A stretch of 64,000 nt of DNA from Proteromonas lacertae (Eukaryota > Sar > Bigyra > Opalinata > Proteromonadidae). Location of the stretch: positions 248,001 to 312,000 of the forward strand of contig NGBS01000586.1 of the NCBI GenBank assembly GCA_002245135.1, read 5' to 3'. A program made the position numbers and the translations under genes. This document shows, one piece after another, positions 49,226-58,727 of the stretch. The notes beneath the pieces are model-generated. The model searched no databases. It saw only the letters and a program-made list of their open reading frames with translations, and was not told where the DNA came from. Within the stretch, counting starts at the first letter, position 1, and each line of letters opens with the position of its first letter.

Positions 49226-50215
49226 TAAATACATCAACTGCATCTCTCAATTCACTCACATAACTTCTCAATGTATCATTTTCTTTTTGTAATTCAATAA
49301 ACTGATTATAATAACTCTCACTTACAACACTTTGAAATTCTTTGTAAGCTTTTTCTTTACTTACTTTATATTGAGGTACTGGCTTCATTTGACTATTTAA
49401 TACAATACCACTTTTTAGTCTGTTTTCTAATGATTTAATCAATTCTTCTTGCTTTATTAAGTTTTCTTGATCTCTTAATTTATTTTGATATTTCAACATC
49501 CTTAGTTCATTAAATATTTTAGCATTTTTTTGATATTCTAAAATCAATTCATTATTATTATTAATAGATTTTATTAAATTATCTCCTGATTCTTTTAATC
49601 TGTTTATATTTCCCTATTTTTGTATTAATATTTATTATATTATATTATATTATATTATTTATACTTGATATTGATTTTCTAATCGACTGATTTTAAAATT
49701 GTTTCGTTCTTTCTCTTTGTTCTTTTCTGAATATAATTTCTTTATTTCTTTTTGTTTAATTTTTAGTTTGTTTATTTCTTCTTCTCCATTTTTGATTTTT
49801 TGATTTGTTTCTCGAATCTTATTTCTTATTATACTTTCATCATTTATTAATCGATTTCTTTCAGCTTCTTTCTTTCGAAGAGTTATTTGAGATTCTTCCA
49901 AACTGCTCAAATCACTTCTTCTTTGATTGATTAGAGTATATAAACAGTTTATTACTTTTATTGCATCTTCTTCTGATAACTGAAGAAAATTGGAAGGTAC
50001 AGGAAATTTCATATCTTCCATTCTATCAATTGATTATCAATAATGAATATACGTAATTTTTAAGAAAATTGCTTTATCATAAATAGAGATGACATTAGGA
50101 TCTCCATGTGTAGGAGCTACATAGTTAAAATTTGATAAAATATACTCACTACACATGCATCGGACATTTCAAAACTAGAATTTATGGATATGTCGTTTAT
50201 ACCGTCTATTTCCAT
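48672..50215 (-). CDS. SSX2IP/ADIP-like coiled-coil protein, copy 1
   Basis: Exons 50146-50215, 50053-50116, 49665-50022, 49233-49613, 48922-49166 and 48672-48861 give 435 residues. The stretch FPVPSNFLQLSEEDAIKVIN followed by CLYTLINQRRSDLSSLEES and a long coiled coil fits the ADIP domain (afadin- and alpha-actinin-binding protein, SSX2IP). That family anchors microtubules at centrosomes, centriolar satellites and basal bodies. Compared with copy 2 it has its own 5' exon, a different block in exon 4 (LEYQKNAKIFNELRMLKYQ) and a short tail ending NTMEED; the rest, introns included, is nearly identical. AATACACT lies 23-39 bp upstream. Confidence 0.75.
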
Positions 50216-50237
50216 AGATTTTATAGTTATACATAAA

Positions 50238-50254
50238 AATACACTAAATACACT
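50238..50254. promoter_or_regulatory. Two AATACACT elements upstream of SSX2IP-like copy 1
   Basis: AATACACT at 50238-50245 and 50247-50254, 23-39 bp before the start codon on the minus strand. The surrounding sequence differs from copy 2, so the element is conserved where the flank is not. Confidence 0.5.
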
Positions 50255-50309
50255 AAAACTTTGTATTTTGTATATACAACCAAAAACACAATAATACAAT
50301 CATTTTATA

Positions 50310-50946
50310 TTAAAAAACTGATGATTCTGATGATATACTACCGCTCACAGATGTTGGTTTCTTAGGTAGAGTTTCATCTTCTTCAATTGTTGTTTCATTT
50401 ATCTCACTTGGCATTGCAAATGATATTCCATCAACTGGTGTCGGAGGAACATTCTCTATCATATTCTTCAATTCTGGAATTACATTGTCAATCTTGTCTT
50501 TTAACATCTCATTCATTTCTTCTTCATTTTCTAAATCTAATATTGATTTTATAAATTCATCTTGTTCACTGATTATCTTTTTAGCTAATTTTATATTATC
50601 TCTTAATCTCTTTATTCGTTTCTATTGATTAAATTATAATATTTATCATTTCATATATATATATATATATTATATATACACTTTCTGTTTTCATCACCAT
50701 TACTGGATGTTCATTCAACTCATTTCCAGTTTCTATTAGATTATTTTGCTGTTCAATTCGAAATAATAATGCTTGGATTTTAGAATGTAAATAGGTTAAG
50801 TATTGTTGTTTGAAATAATCAACTGGCATTTCGATTATTTCTCTTGAACTTGCTTCTTCTTTGATTTGTTCTAATGAAAATACAACATCAGCTAAAGCAG
50901 TTGTTTGTTTATTTACTAAATCCTATATCACAAATTATAAATATAA

Positions 50947-50978
<32 letters not shown>

Positions 50979-51887
50979 TATAAATACATCAACTGCATCT
51001 CTCAATTCACTCACATAACTTCTCAATGTATCATTTTCTTTTTGTAATTCAATAAACTGATTATAATAACTCTCACTTACAACACTTTGAAATTCTTCAC
51101 ATGCATCTTCTTCGCTTGTTTTCCATTCATATCGTGGTTCTAGTGGCATTGAGTCTTTACCTAATAAAACAGATCCATGACGGAATTTCTTTGATGAATT
51201 TGTTGATTTGATGTGGTTCACTAAAGCTTCTCCTGATTCTTTTAATCTGTTTATATTTCCCTATTTTTGTATTAATATTTATTATATTATATTATATTAT
51301 ATTATTTATACTTGATATTGATTTTCTAATCGACTGATTTTAAAATTGTTTCGTTCTTTCTCTTTGTTCTTTTCTGAATATAATTTCTTTATTTCTTTTT
51401 GTTTAATTTTTAGTTTGTTTATTTCTTCTTCTCCATTTTTGATTTTTTGATTTGTTTCTCGAATCTTATTTCTTATTATACTTTCATCATTTATTAATCG
51501 ATTTCTTTCAGCTTCTTTCTTTCGAAGAGTTATTTGAGATTCTTCCAAACTGCTCAAATCACTTCTTCTTTGATTGATTAGAGTATATAAACAGTTTATT
51601 ACTTTTATTGCATCTTCTTCTGATAACTGAAGAAAATTGGAAGGTACAGGAAATTTCATATCTTCCATTCTATCAATTGATTATCAATAATGAATATACG
51701 TAATTTTTAAGAAAATTGCTTTATCATAAATAGAGATGACATTAGGATCTCCATGTGTAGGAGCTACATAGTTAAAATTTGATAAAATATACTCTGAGCT
51801 CCTGTATCAGACATAGTAACGCTAGTTGCTGTTGATCTGCTATCTATAAAATACTCAGATATTAAAATATACCATCATCCTCTTCCA
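50310..51887 (-). CDS. SSX2IP/ADIP-like coiled-coil protein, copy 2
   Basis: A tandem paralogue of copy 1 with one more intron at the 5' end (start MEEDDDSRSTATS). The ADIP coiled-coil exon is identical to copy 1 (51306-51668 against 49659-50021). The exon 4 block differs completely (KSTNSSKKFRHGSVLLGKDS then LEPRYEWKTSEEDACEEFQ), and the C-terminus is longer (VPPTPVDGISFAMPSEIN...). The two proteins therefore share the structured coils but have different linker and tail modules, which could give different partners. Expected role as for copy 1: centriole or basal-body anchoring. Confidence 0.75.
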
Positions 51888-51917
51888 TAATTTCAAATTT
51901 TAAATAAAATACAAAGA

Positions 51918-51925
51918 AATACACT
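51918..51925. promoter_or_regulatory. AATACACT upstream of SSX2IP-like copy 2
   Basis: AATACACT 31-38 bp before the start codon, followed by the variant AATACACA. No recognisable similarity to the copy 1 promoter apart from this element. Confidence 0.45.
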
Positions 51926-52040
51926 CAAAATACACACAAATTTTGTATTCTGTTTAAATAGCCAAAACAACATAAATATTATAAAATAAAATAATTAACT
52001 GGAAAATAGAAATAGACATATACATATAGGATATTAAAAT

Positions 52041-53048
52041 TTAATCAATATGTTGATACCTCTTTGTTAGTCTCATTTTCATGAAGACCATCAACATAAT
52101 AATCAATATAACTACTACTATAATAACTACTATGATTGCTATTGTTGTGCCTTTTGATACATTCGTTGCAGTATATTCAAATTCTGGAGTTCCTTGAGTT
52201 CCTCGATATGCTATTGATAAACCAGATTTAAGATGAACTACTGCATTAAAAGTATAATTCACATTTTGAACTAAATCTTTAACCATTACAGACTTCTTAC
52301 TATTAGGCGAAGGATTTACTATAGATTCTGATTTTGCTGCTACTTTTGCTTTGATTAATTCTTGTAGTCCACATTCTGTTTTCATTACACATTCATCTTC
52401 TGCACCATCAATTATATTGCATTTGGTACCTGCTCTTTTAGATCTTTGGACTTTATAAACATCATATGTGGCTTCAGAATCACTTGTTGTATTAAATGTG
52501 ACATTCATTTCCATCGGATCACCTTTCAATATGATGTCATCAATCTCAGGAGAGACAGCTTCCATATAATCTATGTCATCAACATCTGGAGGATCAGTAT
52601 AATACACACCAATTTGATATTTTGTATCGTTATAAGAAAAGACCTTTATAAATAATGCGATAAAACGAGATGGAACAGTTATTATATTATCTGCATATCC
52701 TGCACTTTCAGACCAATACTGATCCATATCAAGATCTGATACATTTGCAATAGGAGGATATACTGTTAACTTAATACTACCATAGCATGGTGAAGCCATT
52801 ATTGTAATATTCTGACTAGTTGGTATTTTATTATAAGCAAATTCAAAAAGCCTGTATACACCAGGTTCCTGAGAATATATGTGTTCACTTTTGTTGGTAT
52901 TTTGATCATGTTCGTGGAGTATTATACAACCTTCTATAAGCGCACCTTTATTATCGTGACAAGGTAGACGTCTATCACATAAAAGCAGAGATCAGCAAAA
53001 TGATAAGTATCTAAAAGTAAAAATTAATTTATATACTATATATTTCAT
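52041..53048 (-). CDS. NDNF-like single-pass membrane protein B
   Basis: The mature part contains a PPC-like domain (NITIMASPCYGSIKLTVYPP, IKVFSYNDTKYQIGVYYT), then a fibronectin-III-like domain (MNVTFNTTSDSEATYDVYKV, paired Cys, DLVQNVNYTFNAVVHL, LSIAYRGTQGTPEFEYTA), a membrane span (IAIIVVIIVVVILIIMLMVF) and a basic stop-transfer tail. A signal peptide reading MKYIILIILLISA can be assembled from 53048 across a mini-intron. It meets the cysteine-rich start (CDRRLPCHDNKG) only after a one-base slip near 52983, so the 5' end is provisional. The domain pattern resembles NDNF. The protein shares blocks of near-identity with protein C. Confidence 0.7.
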
Positions 53049-53402
53049 CTATAGGGTTAGAAATAATCAAAACCACTATTTCAATTTTTGTAACTGATGA
53101 CTATTCCAGAATAATGTCATTTTTTCTAATTCTTATTTCTTCACACTTACCTATTCATTGAATTATATTAATGTATTATTAATTTCATTAATGTATTGCG
53201 TATATAAAAATTTATTGTATGTTATTTTTACTGGTTATAGTAGAATGTTAATGTTAGTGCAATTGCTATAACCATTGAAATTGATTGTTTGATATTTTTT
53301 TAGCATCTAGATAATTAAATTATATAAATTATGAATAATTAAGAATTAACTTAAACAAACAAGTATTCTCTTAAGTTAAATAATTACAATTAAATATTAC
53401 CT
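53049..53402. other. AT-rich spacer between NDNF-like genes B and C
   Basis: Non-coding by frame and composition. The fragments TTGTAACTGATG and TATTCATTGAATTA give no recognisable signal. It presumably holds the promoter of B and the 3' region of C. Confidence 0.35.
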
Positions 53403-54440
53403 TCATAAATATATGTTTACATTATTATATATACCTAAACTTTTGTCAATATCTCTATTTTCGTAACTATTTGTTTTTATTCGTTCATACCTTTTTACTA
53501 ACCTCATTTTCATATAAATCATCAATATGATAAGTAAAATAACTACCACTACAATAGACACAATTATTGCTATTGTTGTGCCTTTTGATACATTCGTTGC
53601 AGTATATTCAAATTCTGGAGTTCCTTGAGTTCCTCGATATGCTATTGATAAACCAGATTTAAGATGAACTACTGCATTAAAAGTATAATTCACATTTTGA
53701 ACTAAATCTTTAACCATTACAGACTTCTTACTATTAGGCGAAGGATTTACTATAGATTCTGATTTTGTAGCCACTTTTTGTTCAATTAATTCTTCAATTC
53801 CACACTCAGTTTTCACTACACAATGTTCTTCATCTCCATCAACTATATTACATGGTATACCACTCTTTTTAGATCTTTGTATCTTATAAACATCATATGT
53901 GGCTTCAGAATCACTTGTTGTATTAAATGTGACATTCATTTCCATCGGATCACCTTTCAATATGATGTCATCAATCTCAGGAGAGGCAGCTTCCATGTAA
54001 TCGATCTTATCTAAGTCGGGAGATTTAGTATAATACACACCTAACTTATATCTTGTATCATTTAATGCAATAATTGAAATTTTTAGATTTGCAAATACTG
54101 CTGGTACTGTAATTAAATTATCAGCATATTCTTCTTCACTGTGCCAAGTATTTTCACCTATTTCTTTTGGAAATTCATCTGTTGGCGGTGATACTAACAG
54201 TTGTATAGTTCCATGACATGGAGATGCAAAAATTGTTATATTTGAATTCCAAGGAGGCATTTTTTCAGCAACAAATTCATAATATCGAATGGAGTTTTTT
54301 TTCTTGTTCAAAAACCATTTCAGTATTGTTAGCATATGGTCCTTCACTAATTTCATCACAATTAACAATTTCATCACCCGATATCTTGTGACAAGCTTCA
54401 TGAACACTATAAACGGATTCAAAAATTGCAGCAAATGCCT
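53403..54440 (-). CDS. NDNF-like single-pass membrane protein C
   Basis: Same domain order as B: PPC-like (NITIFASPCHGTIQLLVSPP), fibronectin-III-like with SEATYDVYKIQRSKKSG and paired Cys, and a membrane span (IAIIVSIVVVVILLIILMIY). The cytoplasmic tail is longer, with KTNSYENRD. Its N-terminal segment (AFAAIFESVYSVHEACHK then GDEIVNCDEI) lies in a different frame from the rest; the frames meet at an A8 run near 54300. The signal peptide exon was not located, and the end past 53430 may include one more intron. Blocks of 150-220 bp are practically identical to B and alternate with divergent stretches. Confidence 0.65.
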   Translation of the reverse strand, partial: RHLLQFLNPFIVFMKLVTRYRVMKLLIVMKLVKDHMLTILKWFLNKKKNSIRYYEFVAEKMPPWNSNITIFASPCHGTIQLLVSPPTDEFPKEIGENTWHSEEEYADNLITVPAVFANLKISIIALNDTRYKLGVYYTKSPDLDKIDYMEAASPEIDDIILKGDPMEMNVTFNTTSDSEATYDVYKIQRSKKSGIPCNIVDGDEEHCVVKTECGIEELIEQKVATKSESIVNPSPNSKKSVMVKDLVQNVNYTFNAVVHLKSGLSIAYRGTQGTPEFEYTATNVSKGTTIAIIVSIVVVVILLIILMIYMKMRLVKRYERIKTNSYENRDIDKSLGIYNNVNIYL

Positions 54441-54606
54441 ATTAACAATTAAATAGGTTGTATTATACCACCAAATAGATAAAATTCATATTACAAAAAA
54501 TAGTACCGTTTCTTAACTGAATGTTATTTTTATAAATCGTAATAAATAATCATAATAATAAAACGCAAACACTTTTAGAAGTACATAATGATGATTGTTA
54601 ATAAAA

Positions 54607-56110
54607 TTATATCAAATTTTCAGAAAGTAGATTATTCGAGTGATATTCATTCACTAAGTCTTCAAACCCCAATTTTATTAACAATCTTTCAAGTTCTTTT
54701 CTTTCTACTCTTTGTTTTTCTACAGTGACATATTTTACCTCGCCAAATAAAGGTGCAAATAATAACAACATCATTAAAATCAAATTCACTAATAATCCAA
54801 TGTAAAGTATTGTTTCACTAAATACTTTATTATAATATTCATCAATACTACTACAAGTATTATCATTTAAGAAATCACACTAATCAATATTATTATTATT
54901 ATATACTTTACTGGAGGAAATATGATTTATACAACACTTTTCATGTGTTTCAGAATAATTTGATATATTATTGGCAAACATACCATTTATGCAAAAAATC
55001 AAACCTGTCACACAAAATACTAACTGTATTGCTAATATTATATATCTATAGCCTTTTTGCTTGTTTTCTAAACATTTAATATATAATTTTTTATAACTCA
55101 GTGAAAAAATAAGCATAAGAATTGAATGGACTAATTTGACTATATATATATCTTTAGAAATTAAATTAAAACCAATTCTACCAGCATAAACCAACTCTAT
55201 TACACTCCATACAACATATGCTAGAGTTATAATCTATTTTATTTTATTTTAACATATATTATACACTCAAAATTACAGTTACAATAGAAAGTCTCTGATA
55301 ATAAACTGATAATTGATTTGTTTTACCACAACCCTTTTCATAAACATTGGGATTCTTTTGTAATTTTTTTCTTATAGATTCTATCCCATATTTATTAATT
55401 CTATATCTTAATTTTTTTAATTTTTCTGAATCAATTATTTCTTCAGATATTTTACCTTCATTTTTTAACATTTTTCTGGTAAAGAAAATATAACTAAGCT
55501 GTTTAGATTATATTACATATAATAGATACTGCAATAAACATAAAAAATACTGAACTCATTATATTAGTCATTATTCCAATATTTTCAATATAATCAAATT
55601 GACCTTTTGTCATATTAAATGATTCACATCCATAGCTTTCCATAAAATTGCATTTGATTGAATATGTCAAGTCAGGACAACAAATACTCATTGTATTATT
55701 TACTTTTTCATCTGTTATAGAAGATGATGGTAAAACAAACAAGCAACATACTAGAATAAGAAATATAGCCAAATTAGGTATTAGAACAATTGACTCTATA
55801 GTACTCCACATTCTTGAAGATATAGATTCGCCATAGTAAATGAATATTAACATTGCTATTATTCCATAAAACATCAATATTAGTGGATATACTCCTAACA
55901 ATTTTGGAATTACATCAAATCCTATTCAGTAAAGTATATTTATTATTTAATAAATACCCATTGAAGATGATTTATTAAATACAATTATTCCATAGGTTAA
56001 TAACACTATACACCATACCTATAGGTGAAAACATTAATGGCGATACTATATTAATAGCGATAATAACATATTGTCCAACATTTCTGGATAATGATTGTGA
56101 CTTACTATAA
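54607..56110 (-). CDS. 8-TM protein resembling two fused tetraspanins
   Basis: Exons 56047-~56110, 55958-56018, 55530-55921, 55265-55498, 54907-55233 and 54607-54879 give ~8 membrane spans in two sets of four. In each set the loop before the last span has CC-x8-C-x7-C: CCPDLTYSIKCNFMESYGC in the first half and CCINHISSSKCDFLNDNTC in the second, with identical spacing. Spans 3-loop-4 in each half are tetraspanin-like in layout, though the CCG signature lacks its Gly. The C-terminal tail is charged (EKQRVERKELERLLIK). The first exon and start codon are not resolved. It may organise membrane domains; it is flanked on both sides by NDNF-like membrane proteins. Confidence 0.6.
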
Positions 56111-56581
56111 CTTCAACCATTTTAAAATTTCAAAAATATATTCGTTTCAGTTTCAGTTTTTATTCAATATGTTGTTATAGAAATTATATATGTAGAAAAT
56201 AATAATACTATGAGCTAATTATTACTATTCTACTGTTTAAATTAAGTCAATATTATGATAAACTTTAGTTTTTAAATAATACACGAAAAATACTTTAAAA
56301 ACAATTTTATATATATTAGTTTAGCTATGTAATTCTAGTAAACATTTGTTATATTACACCTTTGCTTAGTTATTTTTCATTATTTCGACGAAGATATTAT
56401 TATAAATGAAAACATTTGCATCATAATATATTCATTAAAACCTTTTAATAGCAAACTGAACAGTAGAAACTGTAATAAATTCAAAAATATCTCAAAAAAG
56501 CTTGATAGAACAAATATAATAACTGTTGGAATTATCAAACGAAAATTTTTATTTCTCTTTACTGAGCCATTGAATAGATTA
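56111..56581. other. Divergent spacer between the 8-TM gene and NDNF-like gene D
   Basis: AT-rich and without coding potential. It should contain both promoters and the missing first exon of the 8-TM gene. A one-mismatch relative of the octamer, AATACACG, occurs near 56279. Confidence 0.35.
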
Positions 56582-57700
56582 ATGAATAGTTTATATGTAT
56601 AAAATTTATTTATTATACATCTTTTATAGGTTATATTTTTCCTTGTATTATTACAAGGTTCATTAAGTAAAAATGCTGCTTCACCCTGGCCTATATGCTA
56701 TGATCATAATGAAGAAGAAGTAAAAAACTGCCAATGAATTAAAGGCAGGTCCTTATAAAAATGGAATCCCAGCAAATTTCACAATTTCAGCAGGAGAAGA
56801 AATTCATTTCGATTGGATGTTAGATGATTTTTCTTACATTAACCAAGAAAATCCTCCAAATATATCTATTGTAGCTTCACCTTGTGTAGGAAATGTTTAT
56901 CTTTTAGTAAAGCCTCCACTTGATCCTCATCCTTCGTATGTAAATGGTAAACCAGGAGATAATGAAGGATGGTCAGCTACTTATAATTATTCCGACAATG
57001 CTTTAAGTGTTCCTTTACAAATTGGTAGATACTATATAACTGTATATGCTGTTGAAGATAGTGAATTCCAAATAGGTTTATATATCTTAAATGGTATTTA
57101 CATTATATATATATATATATATATATATATCTTATAGATACTTTGGATTTACCCGATCTACAAGATGATACTGTTATGGATGCAAAGGCACCAGAATTAA
57201 ACAGTTTAGTAATGGCTGGAGATCTAATGACTATGAATATATTCTATAACTCAACAGGTATCAAAGGTGCAAAATATGAAATGTATACTGTTCAACATGC
57301 TAATAGAAATGAGACTTGTGGTTTAAAGAATAAAGGAGATCACCCTGGTGATTGTGTAGTAAAAACTTCGTGTGGTTTAAAAAGATTAGAAGAAAAAGGT
57401 TATGCTAAAATATCAAAACAATGGAATAGTACTGTAGATGATAATAACATGACAACTGTAGGTGATTTAGTGCAAAATGTGAATTACACTTTTAATATTG
57501 TTGTAACATTACCAGAAGGATTAAAATTGGCATACACTGGTACTGAAGGTACTCCAGAATTCCATTATGAAGCTACAGCTGTTGATAAGACAACTACTAT
57601 TGTAATTATTGTGGTAGTTTGTGTGATTATTGTGGTTGTTATTATAGGTATGATATTATTGAAGATTAAATTAAGTAAATCCTATCAGAAGATGACATAG
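56582..57700 (+). CDS. NDNF-like single-pass membrane protein D
   Basis: Exons 56582-56596, 56630-56719, 56745-57093 and 57138-57700 give a clean 338-residue frame; the second intron is only 25 nt (GTAAAA...TAAAG). The signal peptide is MNSLYVIFFLVLLQGSLS. Then come a PPC-like domain (NISIVASPCVGNVYLLVKPP, YYITVYAVEDSEFQIGLYIL), a fibronectin-III-like domain (AKYEMYTVQHANRNETCGLK, DLVQNVNYTFNIVVTL, LAYTGTEGTPEFHYEA), a membrane span (IVIIVVVCVIIVVVIIGMIL) and a short basic tail. It is the cleanest model of the four and the best reference for the family. Extracellular ligand or matrix binding is inferred from NDNF only. Confidence 0.8.
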
Positions 57701-57815
57701 AAGTAAATTTCACACAATTTATTAGTTACATTTTCTTTATATAAAAAAAGTATTTTATATTGTATTATTAATATAATTTTGTTTTGATTTCCCGTATTTA
57801 TCACAGTCAATATGA

Positions 57816-57823
57816 AATACACT
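57816..57823. promoter_or_regulatory. AATACACT upstream of the PX-PDZ gene
   Basis: The octamer lies 96-103 bp before the start codon, followed by similar AATACAG and AATACAT words. If the element marks ciliary genes, it suggests the PX-PDZ protein belongs to that set. Confidence 0.4.
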
Positions 57824-57918
57824 AAAAATACAGATTTATACACCAAAATACATTTTTCTGTTATTATTTTTTACCCTATTATATATATATTTAATCACTA
57901 AATAAATATTTTAAATAC

Positions 57919-58644
57919 ATGGGTAAGACTAGCACAGATCTTAAAATAGTAAGCATCAGTGTAACTGATCCAGTTATTTGTATCAGTTATGAAAAGAAGT
58001 CGATAGGTTTTTATCTAGTAAAATCTGTGATTAAAGAGGGTATATATAATGTGAATTTACAAGTGTATCATCGATATCAAGATTTTATTAGTCTTCAAAA
58101 CAATTTAGTTGATCAATATCCTGATGCACCATTTCCACAAATGCCACCAAGAGAAATCCCGTGGTTTGTGGACCATACAAATCCAAATTTCCTCCAAAAG
58201 AGGAAAGATCTATTCGACAGTTATTTAAAACAGTTGTTAGACATTCTCTCAAAAGAAAAGAATTATTTACTATTAAATTTTCTTGGTTATTACGACAAAG
58301 AATTAAGAGAAGTGTCATTATTGTTTTACACTCCAACAATAGGTATAAAATTAAAAGAAAATGAAAAAGATGAAAATTATAAAGCAGTAATAATGTCATT
58401 CCCACATACAAAAGATGATAAGCCAAGTGCAGCAGAATTATCAAATTTGATAGATATTGGAGATTGTATATCAAATATAAACGGAGAAACGATGAAATCA
58501 AAAGCATTTGATGAAGTATCAGCTATATTACAACTTAGTGATAAAAGGCCAACGATAATCACGTTTAGAGGGAAAATGATAAAATCAACTGAAGATGAGA
58601 AATTTGATGATGATACAAATAATAACAATATTAATAATAAATAG
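57919..58644 (+). CDS. PX-PDZ domain protein
   Basis: A single exon of 241 residues. Residues ~30-135 form a phox-homology domain: the basic YHRYQDFISLQNNLVDQYP stretch, the proline-rich FPQMPPREIPWF loop and the RKDLFDSYLKQLLDIL helix. They would bind a phosphoinositide on endosomal or other membranes. Residues ~140-225 look like a PDZ domain (TPTIGIKLKENE, IDIGDCISNINGETMKSKAF, EVSAILQLSDKRPTIITFRG). PX plus PDZ recalls SNX27, but the order is reversed and no FERM domain follows. A sorting adaptor is the likely role. Confidence 0.8.
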   Translation: MGKTSTDLKIVSISVTDPVICISYEKKSIGFYLVKSVIKEGIYNVNLQVYHRYQDFISLQNNLVDQYPDAPFPQMPPREIPWFVDHTNPNFLQKRKDLFDSYLKQLLDILSKEKNYLLLNFLGYYDKELREVSLLFYTPTIGIKLKENEKDENYKAVIMSFPHTKDDKPSAAELSNLIDIGDCISNINGETMKSKAFDEVSAILQLSDKRPTIITFRGKMIKSTEDEKFDDDTNNNNINNK

Positions 58645-58727
58645 AAATTATACAAAAAAAACAAACAATAAGTCAGTTTTATTATTATACAATTGAAAAT
58701 TATTAAATGTAGCTAAATTAAATTATC

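Noticed and set aside
56700-56760. Frame break in NDNF-like D at an A6 run
   Set aside because: A 25-nt GTAAAA...TAAAG intron gives a clean 338-residue frame.
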